DNA of 64,000 bases, taken from positions 178,339 to 242,338 of the forward strand of contig WELB01000173.1 in the NCBI GenBank assembly GCA_009602725.1. The letters run 5' to 3'. Source of the DNA: Spirogloea muscicola. Taxonomy: Eukaryota; Streptophyta; Zygnematophyceae; Spirogloeales; Spirogloeaceae. A program made the position numbers and the translations under genes. The notes under the pieces were generated by a model. The model had not been told where the DNA came from. It ran no database searches and saw only the letters and a program-made list of their open reading frames with translations. Shown in pieces: positions 1-12,130 of the stretch; the first letter of the stretch is position 1, and each line of letters opens with the position of its first letter.

Positions 1-2
1 CC

Positions 3-3000
3 GGCTCCCCGCCGCCTCCGCCGCGATCGCCGGCCGCCGTCGCCGCCCGAGCGCCAGCGCTGGAGCAGCAACCGGCGCCCGCTGACGTCCGCGACCCGCC
101 GTGGGGGCCCCAGGACGGCGCCGCCCTCTACCGCGTCGACGGCTGGGGCCACCCCTACTTCTCCGTCGATGCCGATGGCGGCATGGCCGTCTGCCCCGAC
201 GGCTCCGGCGACGGTGCCTACCCCATTGCCCGCGCCCGATCTCGTGGCTCTGCCGCCACGCTCTCTGGCATCCCGAGGCTCTGCCTTGTGGTTCTGGGCC
301 TTGTGGGGTTTGTGGCTTTGAGAGTTTTGTGGGCTTTGTGGATTTTTTTGGGTTTCGGGCGATCGCCGCTCCAACTCTCAGGCCGGGCGCAGCTTTCCCA
401 TGCAGCGCTGCACGGCTCTCGTTGGTCGGCGTGCAGACACGCTCAGCCTGCTGGAGCTCGTGGAGGCCCTGCGCAGGCGCGGCGTGCAGCTGCCCATGAT
501 TGTCCGCTTCCCCGACATCGTGCAGCACCGCATCGGGCAGCTGCAGCGCTGCTTCGACTCCGCCATCCGGAGCTACGGCTACGAGGTGATAGCTCTTTGC
601 CTTGTCACGGTGCATACCAGCTGGCTCCGCCGTTGTTGCCTTGGTCTCCACCGGGGCTTTCGGAACACTCTCGAGCTCAGTGGCCTGAGATACATACGGC
701 TTCCCCCTCAGAGTCACTTTCAGGGCGTCTTCCCTGTCAAGAGCAACCACGACAGATACCTGGTGGAGGACATCGTGGAATACGGCCGCCAGTTCCGCTT
801 TGGCCTCGAGGCAGGGTCCAAGCCGGAGATTCTGATTGCCATCGCCAACCTCCTCGACTCTCCAGACGCCCTCCTCATCTGCAACGGTTACAAAGTGAGT
901 GCCTGATGCCTTGCCTTGTCCAACGCACGCCTACACCTGCTTTCCTCTGACGCTACAGGCGCATGGCTGTCAGACCTGTTGCTTGTGCAGGGAAATACCC
1001 AGTTCCTGCTGCTGTGAGGCCCATCAGGGCTCACTGCTTCAGCTTGAAGCATGCGCGGATCACTCACGTCATGTCAGGTGGACTCACAGCCTTGGTCCTC
1101 CCTGCCTTGACCCAGGACCGTGTGTACATCGAGAGTGTGCTTCTTGCGAGGCAGCTGGGGATACATGGAGTCCTTGTCTTAGAGCAGGTAAGAATCAAAG
1201 ACACAATGTCAGGAGTGCACAAAGTTAAGCTGTGCTGCGATTCTGCAGGAAGCATCATCAATCTCTTAGTACAATGTGCAAACACTCCTCCTACCAGCAG
1301 ATAAGACCTCACAGTGGGTGCGCCGCACTGCTTGGCAGATGAAGGAGCTGGATTTGGTGCTGGACGTAGCCCGGCGGCTGGGCATACGGCCCGTTGTGGG
1401 CGTGCGTGCAAAGCTCAGCACGCGCCACAATGGGCACTGGGGAGACACGTCGGGTGACCAGGGAAAGTTTGGCCTCACCGTCACTGAGATTGTGCAAGTG
1501 GTGTACGCTTTACGGGAGGTATGGCACAATCATCTATCAAGGGTCCTGCCAGTGCCCCTCAGCCATTCTGATGAATTTGTAGGTTTCCGTGGAACTTTGT
1601 GAATGTCTATGCACTCCTCTTGCGCTGCAGTCTTGGGATGAATGTGCTCACTCACTATGTTTTGCTACCTCTAAAGATTCAGGATGTCAGAGCTCTTCTG
1701 CAAAGCCAGGACTCATTGGTGCATTGTGTGGCAGGCAGGGATGCTGGACTGCCTGCAGCTCCTTCACTTCCACATTGGCTCGCAGATCCCGTCCATTGCC
1801 ATCATCAAGGAGGCCATGCGGGAAGCCAGCAACCTCTACTGCGAGCTTGTTCTGATGGGCGCACAGATGGTACGCAGCCTTGAGCCTGGGGCCCATAGTT
1901 GTGTTTTCCCTTGTGCGTCGCCTTTTGTCTTAATAAGAGTTGTTACTTCACAACCCGTCAACCTTAGGGTCAGAGTGCGACCCTTTGGATTCACCACAGT
2001 CTTGTACATCTCAATTTCTGCTTTGCAGAAGCATCCAGCTTTGCTGCCTACTTGTAATTGCAGAAGTATCTGGCTTCGTCACTGCCCTTGTGCTCATGTG
2101 CCATGATTGAGGGCGATCAATATTCAAGTCAGGAGATGTCTGGCTCCTTGTAGGGGTATTGTGATGTTGGAGGGGGCCTTGGTGTTGACTATGATGGCAC
2201 CAAGAGCCGCTCTGGGGCGTCCACCAACTACACAATGCAGGTAGCTGACAAGTTTGCAAGTCCATTGAGTTGCAAGGTGACACGTTATTTTATCACATGT
2301 GGCTCTCACTACTGCATGATCTGGACGTCCATGATCTACCCTGTCATGTACAGCAACCTCGGCTGATGAAGCATTGTGCATGAATGAGGACAGAACTATG
2401 CGAACGACGTGGTCGCGGCAGTCTTGGACGCGTGCACCGTGAAGGGTGTGCGGCAGCCCGTCATCCTGTCGGAGTCGGGTCGGGCGCTGGCGTCGCACCA
2501 CAGCGTCCTGGTTTTTGATGTGCTTGGGGTCACCCAGAACTCTGAGGAGAGGGCGCTTGAAAACCTCAACACCATGTCGCCACCTGGAAAGCTCCTTGTG
2601 GACTCAGATTCTTCTAAAGCCGTTGGGAATGGACAAGCTGCTGGTGGCATCACAAGTGGCCATGCGTCGCACCTCACTGCAGGGGAATACTTGCTGCACA
2701 CCTTTGAGGAGGTGCACAACTCCATGAAACCGGGGAATTTCCAGGAGGCCTTCAACGACGCCAAGCAGTTCCGTGCAGAAGCAGCACAGCTCTTCCGCCT
2801 CGGATGCCTGACCCTGGAGCAGCGCGCCCGCGTTGAGTCCCTCTTTCAGGCACGGACTGCCGCTCACTGTACTGCCCCTCAGTGAAACACCATCTCCAAT
2901 TGCTCGGCTAGATGCACCAAGTTGGTGAGGATATTGCATGCTGGCGACATTTTGGCAGATGAGTGCAAGATTGTCAATAGCAACTCCACACATCGTACGA

Positions 3001-4046
3001 TATTTGACAGCTAAATGCAGTAATTAATTGTGACATTGTCATGTATCATCAGGTGGTATGCCATCGCGTGCTGCTTTACGCTTGGGAGGCAGGGGAGCTG
3101 CCCGAGGAGCTCGCTGCCCTCCGCAAGTCCATGGCGGCAGTGTATCACATCAATCTGTCGGTGTTCCGCTCGGTGCCGGACGCGTGGGCGATCGACCAGG
3201 TGTTTCCGATCGTCCCCCTGCAGCGCCTGCACGAGGAGCCGCTGGTGCACGCCACGCTCGCAGACCTGACCTGCGACTCGGACGGCCGCATCCACCGCTT
3301 CATTGGGCACGGCCCGCCCTCGGCCTCCTCGCCCATGTTGTGCGGCAGCGACACCCTGCGGCTCCACCAGCTCCTCCCGGCGAAGCCGTACTACCTTGGC
3401 CTGTTCCTCGGGGGCGTATACCAGGCAAGAACTTGAGAACATGTTGTCTATCTACAATGGCTGATTGTTTCTCACTTTGGTAGCATTGCTTGAGGTCCTT
3501 CTCTTGCTCTTTGTCAGATTCTTGGGTGTCCATCACTTTTTGTGATTGGAGTGAAGCCCTCACATGAATGCTCCTAGCACTAATTCGCAGGAGACAATGG
3601 GGGGTCTGCACAACCTCTTTGGCAGCACAAATGTAGTGCATGTGCGATCTCGGCCCAAGGGCAGTGTTGAGAACGGCGGGAGCGGCCACAGATACAAGAG
3701 CAGGTTCTTCATTGAGCATATGGTCAAGGGGCAGAACATGGAGGAGGTGCTCTGCACTGCTCACGTAAGTCAACAATCTGCATCTTACCTGTTCAAGAAG
3801 ACGTGCTCAGATAAAATACTAGGACATTAAGATGAAGCTGTAGTGTACTAAGTTATGCCTACGTCCTGTAGGTGGTTGCTGACAAGTTTTTGCATGGTGC
3901 AGCATAAGGGAGGCGATATGATGGAACGTCTTCGCCAAGCTGCCGAGACTGCAGTGACAGTTGACCAACTTCCTCTTGATGCTGCACAGAATCTTCTTGC
4001 GAATTTCCAGGAGTGCCTGCGTTCATACACCTACTTTGATAATTGA
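3..4046 (+). CDS. Arginine decarboxylase, plant/SpeA type (5' end outside window)
   Basis: PLP-dependent decarboxylation of arginine to agmatine, the first step of the ADC route to putrescine. Eleven exons keep one frame: 3-213, 437-585, 712-894, 1116-1187, 1339-1518, 1735-1869, 2154-2240, 2394-2849, 3053-3424, 3591-3764 and 3903-4046, giving 720 residues. Visible landmarks are [13 protein letters not shown] near the N-terminus, LPMIVRFPD, the PLP-lysine segment [30 protein letters not shown], the glycine loop [20 protein letters not shown], the catalytic-region CDSDGRI and the C-terminal YTYFDN. All introns are short. Those at 2850-3052 and 3425-3590 begin with GC rather than GT, and only these junctions restore the family sequence. 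The first exon is very GC-rich. The frame is open back to base 3, so the start codon and any leader lie upstream. Confidence 0.95.
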
Positions 4047-4882
4047 GTTCCTATACATCAAGCAGCACAGAGTATGCTGTGGGCTCACTTTCATCATAAG
4101 CGAGGCGATGATTAGATATCTCGTCTCCAAGTTGCTGATGCTAGGCTGTATACACAAGGTGCATATGCATAATTCTTTTTGCAGGTGCATGATATTCATT
4201 TTTTGGCAGCTCAAAGAGCTTGCCTGTTTTTCTCCATTCAAGCCCTCACAGCAGGGTGTAGATGAATCCTTTTTGGATATTCTTGGAAGACCATTAATTT
4301 CAAAATGCACCACATTGGAGCATTCATTTCATGGAATCTTGCATACATTCTGACATACATTCTAAGGTTATGTAGTACTGCAAGTAAATAGGGGTTCAAC
4401 AGAGCAATGAAAGTTGCATAAAATTCAAAATCGTCAGTAGTCATGCTGCAAACCTGCACACATGCATTGTTGTGTATGTCACTAGTCAAATCCATATCTT
4501 GACAAATTGGTACATAAGCTTTAGTTTACTGTCTAGCGAGTCCACTTGCTTTGGTGTCCGGCACAAGCACGCTTGTTCCTTATATACTCGTAAAGCTGCT
4601 GCAATTGCAAGCCTCTGTCGTCTTTACATGCCCTTTGCCTATTGGCAATGGCCACTTGAGCTGGCCCCTAGCTGCCAGCCCTTGTCCACTCAACCTCCAG
4701 GGCAACCTCATTTCGCCGCATAAAGGGCAGGGTGAAAGGTGGGTTATACTGTTACAGCCAAACAGCAGCAGGATAGTGAGTACAAACCCTTCCATCTTGT
4801 AAGGCCTCAGAGGTGGACTCGCAGCGTTCAATTTATAAAATCTGGCTTTCAGAAATTCTAAAGAAAGTAGGATTCCTTGCCT
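4047..4882. other. Convergent 3' intergenic region
   Basis: This AT-richer stretch separates the 3' ends of the arginine decarboxylase and SOUL genes. I see no coding pattern, transposon piece or RNA gene in it. It presumably holds both 3'UTRs. Confidence 0.6.
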
Positions 4883-7044
4883 TCACGTGCTTGTGACTTC
4901 CGACATCAAACTGATGTTCTTAAAAACCTCATGAGACAACCGAAGTGCCCAATCAATTCTACGCAGAAACAAAGCCAGATGAAGACAACTTGGATCGAAG
5001 TCGAAGTACTATGTGCTCTGCGGTAACAACATTCTGGATTCAATCACGTGCTAAGAGAAGCTGCACTCCAGATCACTCACCTGAGAAACTTGTGCACGTG
5101 CTCCATCCTTCACAACCACACCGTCTCTCTTCAAAGATGCCCGCAAGCGAGCAGTGCGGCGCTCAACCTCTTGATCAGTCACGAAGCCTGTCATGCACAG
5201 TGAATTAGTGTCACAAAGCCTGTCATGCCCGACAACATCTAGGAGAGGCAAAGCAACAGTCACAAAATTTTGCACCGTCATGGCCTGACTCTCTTACACG
5301 CATGGCCAAGTTGCATCTTGATGACCCGCAACTCATGTGCTATACCAATGGGCAATCCTTCCAAGCAACTGGCAGAGAGCTCATGGGCATGCCTGAAAAT
5401 GCAACCACTGCAACTGTTTGTGGAGGGACCTCGTGGATGGAAACACGAGTATCAATCGGGACAGGCAGAGTCTCCTTGGAGTATTTAGATGGCAAGATAA
5501 ATGACATCTTCCATCTGTCAAGATCGCCAGCCTGCAGCTCGCAACATGCCACATGCAACATGTGCAACATGTCAGCCTCTCAACGCGCTGAAGCAAAGAT
5601 GTGAATTGATGGCTCCATACAGTCAGGATTCTAAAGATTGCCTAAAGTGGTTGGGCTTTGTCAGGAGCCTCACCTTCTGAGTAACAACAGGAGTGGTCAT
5701 CTCCATCATCTCTCCCTTCTTGCTGGCTCTACCCTTCTGGGTGAACACTGGGGTGGTCATCTGCATCTCTTCCCGCTTGGCATTCTGTCAACATAGCCAA
5801 CAAGGCAGTCCTCGTAAGGGTTGGTCGTAATACAAACTTTTGTGTTCCAAAGTCTTCAAGTTAAGCTATCAACATGGTCAGAGCAGATTGCCTGACATTG
5901 TACCTTGCCAAAGATATAACCAGCCAGTATGTTGAAACCTTGCGAGGCTCCGTAGAAGTCAAAGCCCCCAGTGCTTGGCATCTCCGTCTCAGCAACCATG
6001 TAAGACTGCGCACACTAACATGGGGCTATTTCAACAAGCTCTGCAGTACAGAACTACATTTCTAAACTGAGGCTTACTTTATCTCACGTGTTCTTGCAAT
6101 ATCCTAACAGCTACAGCCTTAAGTCGCACGAGCTGTAGTAGGTATAATTCCATTGACTTGGCAATGCCTAGCGCTTCATCACAATCTGCCCCAGAGGTCC
6201 TCGAGGAGGAGGACAAAGTGCTTACATCATTTTCCCTGATCTCATAGTCAGCCATCTTCTTGACCACTTTGGAGGGTATTGTCTCCAGATCAGGAACTAC
6301 ATATTGAGCCAACAGACAATCAAAGCCGTCGTTCACAGTGTGAAAGAAGCGACTTGTCAAAAGATCCCGAAGGACATCAAGGTGCACGAGCAAGACAAGT
6401 CTGATGAAGTCTGCAATTTGCAATTTGACCAGCTCTCTCCCAAGTACTCAGCCCCAGTTACAAGATGCCACCATAGACGACCTTTAAGGTGAGAAGCTAA
6501 ATTGCTCGGAGCCATTCTGTGTCTAAGTCCAGCTTGCTTGGCACTGGCGTACCAGCCATGAGAGCCTCCTCAAGGCTCTGACCCTCGATCCTGCGCGGCT
6601 TGACGTATTTTGAGGCCTCTGATGCAGCTCCCTGCACCGCTGCAGAGGTCGACGGCCAGATCGAGCAATACTTAGAAGGGAATGGCAAGAGGCCAGCCTG
6701 CCAAGAGAAAATCTTAGTCGCGCGACAATTGCGACTCGATGATGGCGCTGATGTCACTAACCGAAGCAGAGAGGAGCTCATGCAGGCAGGGCACCTCGCT
6801 CGGACTGCCGCACAGCCTGGGAGCCGAGGGCGAGGACGAGCGCCAGGCGCAGGTCGCTGGTATCCACGCCCGCGGACGTGAGCGCCTGCTCGGCCGTCAT
6901 GTACGTGCGGTCCGCCAGCGAGCTGAGCACGAGAATCGGCGCACCGAGGCGCCGCTCTCGGCGAGAGCGAGGGGCGGCGGAGGCTAAGGCCGGCGGCGCG
7001 CGCGGGGCCCGGAGGGTCGCGGCGCAGGGCGCGCANGCCGCCAT
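4883..7044 (-). CDS. SOUL heme-binding domain protein, probably plastid-targeted
   Basis: Eight exons (minus strand): 7044-6795, 6639-6553, 6410-6226, 6005-5904, 5784-5674, 5531-5393, 5187-5081 and 5008-4883; they sum to 1107 nt (368 residues). The SOUL domain fills the C-terminal half: [37 protein letters not shown], two copies of an MTTPV-TQK motif, [28 protein letters not shown] and a final LFLRR segment, in the order seen in plant chloroplast SOUL proteins. The N-terminus is Ala/Arg-rich without acidic residues, as expected of a transit peptide. The start codon sits in GCCATGGCGG. The family binds tetrapyrroles; the exact role here is inferred only. The intron after VAVVAFSG (5392-5188) starts with GC: CAG then GCATGC. 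One base in codon 3 is N. Confidence 0.9.
7036..7036. other. Single unresolved base
   Basis: One N within the first codons of the SOUL gene, in a very GC-rich context. Confidence 0.95.
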
Positions 7045-7144
7045 GGCGGGCGCGGGCTGGCGCGGCGGCCTGCAGCCACGGCGGCTCCCGGGCGCGGGGT
7101 GGTGGTGCTGACAAGCTGACCGAGACGAATGCCACTACGGACGC

Positions 7145-7245
7145 CAAATGAGCGGCTGTAAAAGCCAGCCTGGTGCATACAGAGGGTGTCTATGACTACA
7201 TTAGCGGAGCCACAGGCCAGGGCGCTTCTTAGTGGAGGGGTTGAC
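7145..7245 (-). repeat. S repeat, copy 1 (divergent)
   Basis: It begins with the stem-loop read on the plus strand as GGCTGTAAAAGCCAGCC, followed by GGTGCATACAG and GCGGAGCCACAGGCCAG. The same order of blocks occurs at 21248-21350 and 24745-24845. It lies about 110 bp upstream of the SOUL start codon. Confidence 0.6.
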
Positions 7246-7692
7246 GGGGAAGTTAGATGGGCCCTGGTGCCACACCCCGCCCGCTTGGCGGCCCTTCGCG
7301 AAAGGCCCGCCGCCAGACGGTGGGCCGGCCACGCGGGCGACGCGGGGGCCGTGGCCGCCGAGACGTGGCGCACCCGCCAGTCCCAAAGCACAACCCCAAC
7401 CCCGGTGTGCCCGCCTGCCTGGGCCGTTTGCTGGAGGAAACAGTGGGGAAAGTCGCGACGGCCCCCCGTCCCCGAAGGCCCCACCGAACGTCCACCGTGA
7501 CTACCCCACCACGAGGCTCTGTTGCTCGGGCCAGCAAGCGGCGCAACGCAGATATGCTGACGCTGCAACTGCTGTGCCTCAATATCAATAAATTTGGGAA
7601 ACTCCTGTGTATGCAGCCTTGGCATCAGGTGACGAACCCGATATGCCAGCTTGTTCATTGTGCGATGCTCCTAGTCTCCAGGAGAGCGTGCT
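7246..7692. other. GC-rich block without a recognised gene
   Basis: Bases 7250-7510 are strongly GC-rich and open in several overlapping frames on both strands, which is expected for such composition. None of the translations resembles a known domain. It lies between the acyltransferase stop codon (7693) and the S repeat upstream of the SOUL gene. Confidence 0.4.
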
Positions 7693-10600
7693 CTACCGCA
7701 CTCCTGTCATCAGTATGAGGTCCACGCCCTCAAACCCATGTGCCGCTTTGTGCCGCTCAAAGAGCTCCACCAATGCACAGTAGTAAGTTTGCCGCAAGGC
7801 CTCCACGTCCTCTTCCGAGGGGCTCCGGCCAAGGTGCGCTGTAGGGATTGGCACTCCCACCACAATGCTGACCGGAACTGCACGAGGAAGGGGTGCCACG
7901 CCCCCATAACCAATTGGCAGAAAGGGTATTGGGAAGCCAATTCGCTTGTAGGCAAAGCGCTGCACAATATGAGCAGAGTCACGAAGCCTTGTCAGGCATT
8001 TGCATGGCCTTCACACTAGTGACATTGAAATCCAAGCAGAGTTACAAAGCCTCATCAGGCATTTGCATGGGCTTCACACTAGTGAACATTGAATCCCCCA
8101 CGAAAAGCTGCATGCGTCCAAAGCAAGGACTGTCATATCGCATGGTGATATCTAAGCTTGTTGCAAAACAGCCTTGACTGATATCAATGTGACAGTGCAG
8201 ATGAGGCTGGTAGCTCAACAGCCCTTGCTAAGATCAATGCAGACGGAAGCCTTTAGGGGCCAGACCAGGCTTAAGTCACCTCCACTGAATACCTGTAATT
8301 GGGGCCACTCGAGGAGATTGTCAAACAAGCGTGATTCACCAAAGCAAAATACTGGAACCAGCGAGGCTCCTGCCTCTGCAGCCAGTCGAATGAAGCCCTT
8401 CTTGCGAGCGCACAGTACAATCTTCTTGGTCTGACCCTTTCGATGGTAGGCAAGCTCAGACTGCACAGTGCACGGCACTTGCATCAGTGTAGTTCGCCTC
8501 TTGCCCATGTTGACAGCTACAATACAGCCCAACCAGGCAATGCAATCAGGAGTAAATTCTGCACACCACTACGAGCAACGGGCATGTATGCAGATCTTTG
8601 ACCTTGACCTGATACCAGCTGAGTCAGGCTGCACGCTTACCTGGCCACCTGGGCACATCATCACTGCTCCCTCATTCTCAAGGGAGTGCTTAAATACACT
8701 GCGAGACACTTCTCTCGCACCTGACCACATTACAACCTCCCGCAGGATGGGAACATAGAAGATGACAGAAGCAGCCAAGACAACTGGCTGGATTCCTGCG
8801 AATAGAGTCTTCCACGCTCTGGTGAGCGAGAACCACGCGATTGTTGCTGGGAATAGTCCGTGAGGCTGGAAAGGTATCAAGGACAGACGGTGGGCACAGT
8901 TAGCTTGACCTTACCTCTTCTGGCTTTGAGATGTTACTACCAGGGCATTGCCTATCAAGCAAGTACTTTCTCAGTGGGCAGCGTCAGATAAGCACTCACA
9001 TGATACCCAAAAACATAACGAGTAGAAGCATCTAAAGGCTCGCTGGATTCGCGGACAATTTTCATGCCTCCGAAGTGTAAGACCGAAGCTTCCTCAAGAA
9101 GCTTGCTTACTCTGAATGGCAGCAACGACTTGCATCAGGAAGCACCTCAGCCTGGCAGGCTTGCTGTATAAGGTGCTGATGTTAAACAATGAGTAAATCT
9201 AATAATGCTACAGTGAGCTGCAAAGGCAAATTGCAGCCAATAACTTACATGTCGGCCAGCCAAGGCCACTTCTTCCTCCCTGTCTTATGGGGAGAGCCCC
9301 TGTATGTGCTGAGATAGAATGTACTTGCCAAGGTGTAGACGTGTATGGCCTTGAATGCTGGAAGTAGCAGTGCAGGTGCAAGGAGCAGGCTAATAAGGAA
9401 AAAGTGATTTGCATAAATTATACTAAATACGGCCAATGACCTGGCCCGAATAAATGCCCACCAGAGATATGTTGTGAAACTTGATTCCTTCAGCTGCCAA
9501 GGCCCAAGACTCGCTACCTGTCATCCGCAGGAAGCCAGTAAGTAACTGACAAACAACCTGCTAAAGCTATCAACGTCAAATCATGGTAATACATACTTGC
9601 AAAGACGGTGTAGTCCTCACGAACCTGCTTAGAGTATTGGTCCCAATATGCAGGTTCCACGACCTCCACCGCATAATTATACACTCTCCGTAGCCGAAGA
9701 GATGGCATCCTAAGTAAGAGAGGAGATGGCTCGTGCTTAATCTTTGCTACTCTGGCGTGCTCTGCTGTGATGCCATGTTGCTCTAGCATCGGCGTCGAAA
9801 TAACGCTGGTGGGTTCAGGCCCATCAGCTGGCTCAGCTGAGCCACCTGGGAGAGACTCAGCTACCTGCAGGTTGTAAAAGTCATGACGGAGTTGCCAATG
9901 TTATCATTCTCCATAGACAGTAAGCGGCTTGAAGTCGATGAGCTGGACACTCGTCTACTTTCATCGTGTTCTGCTGTCCAACAATCGTAAGACACTCACC
10001 TCATAATCTGCTCTAGTAGGGGCTCGGTAGGCAACAAGAGAGGCCATCAGAAGTATCTCTGCTGCCAGTCCACTCATGCCTGCAGATGCAAGCATGCCCG
10101 AGCCCAGCACAAACGACTTCTCTGCTAAAAAGAATGCCACATATGCGGCTGAGCTGAAAACAAGCAAGGCCACTCCAAATAGCGACCATGCAATGGCCTG
10201 CACACACAGCAATGAACCTCGTTAGCAAGTAGCTAATGGATCCGTAAGACAATAAGGCCGGCTAGTCTGATAACCCCCTTGCAGCACAGCACTGAACTTG
10301 ACTTGATGACAACACTCACTGACCTGTATGACAACAAAAAGGACTCCGCCTGCAAAGGGTTGCCAAAAGCCATAGGCAAGATGCTTATACCGCAGCTTCC
10401 CACCAACACCGTGCGTGAGGAAGGCAGCAATTGCCAAGCACAGGGCACATGCCAAGGCTGCCCCTGCCGTGGCTGTGCCGCTAAGGCCTGGCCAGCCATC
10501 CTGGGGAAGATGACATACCAGTGCAAATTGAGTGATCACGGCCAGGATCACAGAAGGATGCTTTACAAGCTTGCTCTCCAGAGCTATACTGTGATTGTGC

Positions 10601-11748
10601 AAGCCTTAAACAAAATGCAAGCTTTGTTTTGGGCCAACGGTCAGCCATAAGGATGGCATCATACAGGTAAGCTGGGAGCTGAGAGCTCTTCTGGGCTCTT
10701 GCTGGTGTTTGGGGCAGGCCTGTGGCTGTAAAAGTCGCAGGCTGCCGCAAGGGTGCAGGAGACGGTGGCCAGCACGAGGTTTATGCCCATGAGAAGCCTG
10801 AAGGTCGTCGTCTCGTCTTTGGGCTTATCGGCGCCATCTGCCGGCCTCGGCCGGAACAGCACCCGCTTCACGCTGTCCGCCTCCCTGGGTGGACCTGGCG
10901 AGAGGACAGAGCTGGGGGAAGCCTCCTCGTTTATCGGAGATGCCAGGCCACTGTGCAACTTGGACGGGCCGTGTGAGGTCTCAGCAGGGGAGAAGAGGAG
11001 CAGCGAGAACGCCACCTGATGCGCAGCGCCCAGTATCGAATGCAGGTTGCGACGAGAAAGGAACGTGAGGGCCTGCTCCTCAGAAAGCCAATGTCATGTG
11101 TTCCAGGAAGCCCAGTTCACAATTCCTTAAGAGTGTGGGAGTGGCATCATGGGCTTGCCCGGAAGCGCAAAGCGCGAGTCAGGGCGGCGCCCCTGAACTG
11201 TAGCTCACCATGGCCTCGGAGAGGACGCCGAAGGTGCCGATGAGGAGCAGCGTGCGGGCGGGCAGGGCGTCGGGGTGGCCCGGGGGGGAGGCGAGGAAGC
11301 GCGCCCAGGGCAGCAGCATGAGGCCGAAGAAGAGCCAGGCGAGGCCCTGCGCGGCCACGAAGCGCGCGCCGCCGCGGAAGGGCTGCCAGAAGCGCCACCC
11401 CCTCGCGCCGTGCCGCCAGTACCCGGCCACGCCGTGCGTCAACGGCGCTGGCCAAGGAGGGCCATCGCGTCGTCAGCTCCTTCCTCGTCTCCGCCATGAC
11501 GGCCATGACCATGCTGGGAGGGCGGCGATCGCGGGGGCTCACCGGCGAGCAGGAGGCCGCCGCTGCCGAGCGCCAGGCGCGAAGAGCGCGCGGGCGAGCC
11601 GCCGCCGCCGTCGCCGGCGGNNNNNNNNNNNNNNNNNNNNNNNNNNNNNNNNNNNNNNNNNNNNNNNNNNNNNNNNNNNNNNNNNNNNNNNNNNNNNNNN
11701 NNNNNNNNNNNNNNNNNNNNNNCGGGCGGGGGGCGCGCCGGCCGCCAT
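7693..11748 (-). CDS. Type-2 diacylglycerol acyltransferase fused to a duplicated membrane module
   Basis: The C-terminal half is a DGAT2-family acyltransferase, which esterifies diacylglycerol (or a similar acceptor) with acyl-CoA at the ER. Its motifs are KWPWLADM, STRYVFGYH spliced to PHG (the family HPHG box), IFYVPILREVVMWSG, MMCPGGQ, ELAYHRKGQTKKIVL, KKGFIRLAAEAGASLVPVF and a C-terminal PFLPIGYGG-VVGVPI. Upstream, in the same strand and with matching splice phases, two copies of a membrane module occur. Copy 1 (about 11005-11445) and copy 2 (about 9990-10515) share LTHGV-G--R, then FWQPF-GG--FV--Q--AW--FG, then about two more hydrophobic segments. A linker (exons near 9514-9870 and 9450-9530) joins copy 2 to the acyltransferase. 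The proposed ATG at 11748 lies in GCCGCCATGG. Exon 1 is interrupted by an assembly gap, so its exact length is unknown. I do not recognise the module. Two adjacent genes remain possible, but no GC-rich gene start occurs between 7700 and 11150. Confidence 0.8.
11621..11722. other. Assembly gap (Ns)
   Basis: A run of N inside the GC-rich first exon of the acyltransferase gene. The true length is unknown. Confidence 0.95.
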
Positions 11749-11904
11749 GGCGGCAGCATGACCGCGAGCGGCGGCGGCGGATGTGGTGCTGGGCTGGCCA
11801 GGCCGGGGTTGGGGGGGGGGGGCGTGGACGGTCTCGCTGCGGACGTCAGGGCGGACGTCACGCCACGCGCCGGGGCGAGCCGGCGGCTGACTGGTGGCGG
11901 CCTG

Positions 11905-12130
11905 CGAAGAAGCGGCTTTTCTCCCAAAGGAAAGCGCACCGTGCGCATGAAATCGAAAGAGAGGCCAATTCAAGCCTTACAAAAGTGATAATGCGGAAAT
12001 GAGGGTGTCACTAAGGGTGGCTAAGGGTAGCACTAATATCCTCGAGTGAGCACATACAGATCTGACAAGCTAAGCTGAGGAGCTCGACCACCACCACGGA
12101 AACCAGTACCCTGGCCTAGTGAACGCCCAG
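11905..12130 (-). mobile_element. LINE family C, 3' end fragment
   Basis: On the minus strand it ends with the shared terminus (GGCCTCTCTTTCGATTTC, ATGCGC, then a GC run). It includes the coding end of family C (SDL-VLTRGY-like, about 12030-12090). The terminus lies about 160 bp upstream of the acyltransferase start and points the same way as that gene. Confidence 0.7.

Noticed and set aside
183-950. 255-codon plus-strand open frame over the start of arginine decarboxylase
   Set aside because: It is a shadow frame running through the introns of the gene; the spliced reading reproduces the conserved enzyme instead.
6720-6799. Alternative continuation of the SOUL first exon reading [22 protein letters not shown]-like
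   Set aside because: It needs a frame change within the exon; the GT-AG intron 6794-6640 gives an uninterrupted frame whose exons sum to a whole number of codons.
7257-7718. 153-codon plus-strand open frame
   Set aside because: It lies in a GC-rich block open in many frames and runs into the antisense of the acyltransferase C-terminus; no domain or splice support.
12005-12035. TAAGGGTGGCTAAGGGTAG, telomere-like repeats near a LINE end
   Set aside because: Only two imperfect units, and similar single TAGGG words at 24685 and 32240 do not form an array; more likely LINE 3'UTR sequence.
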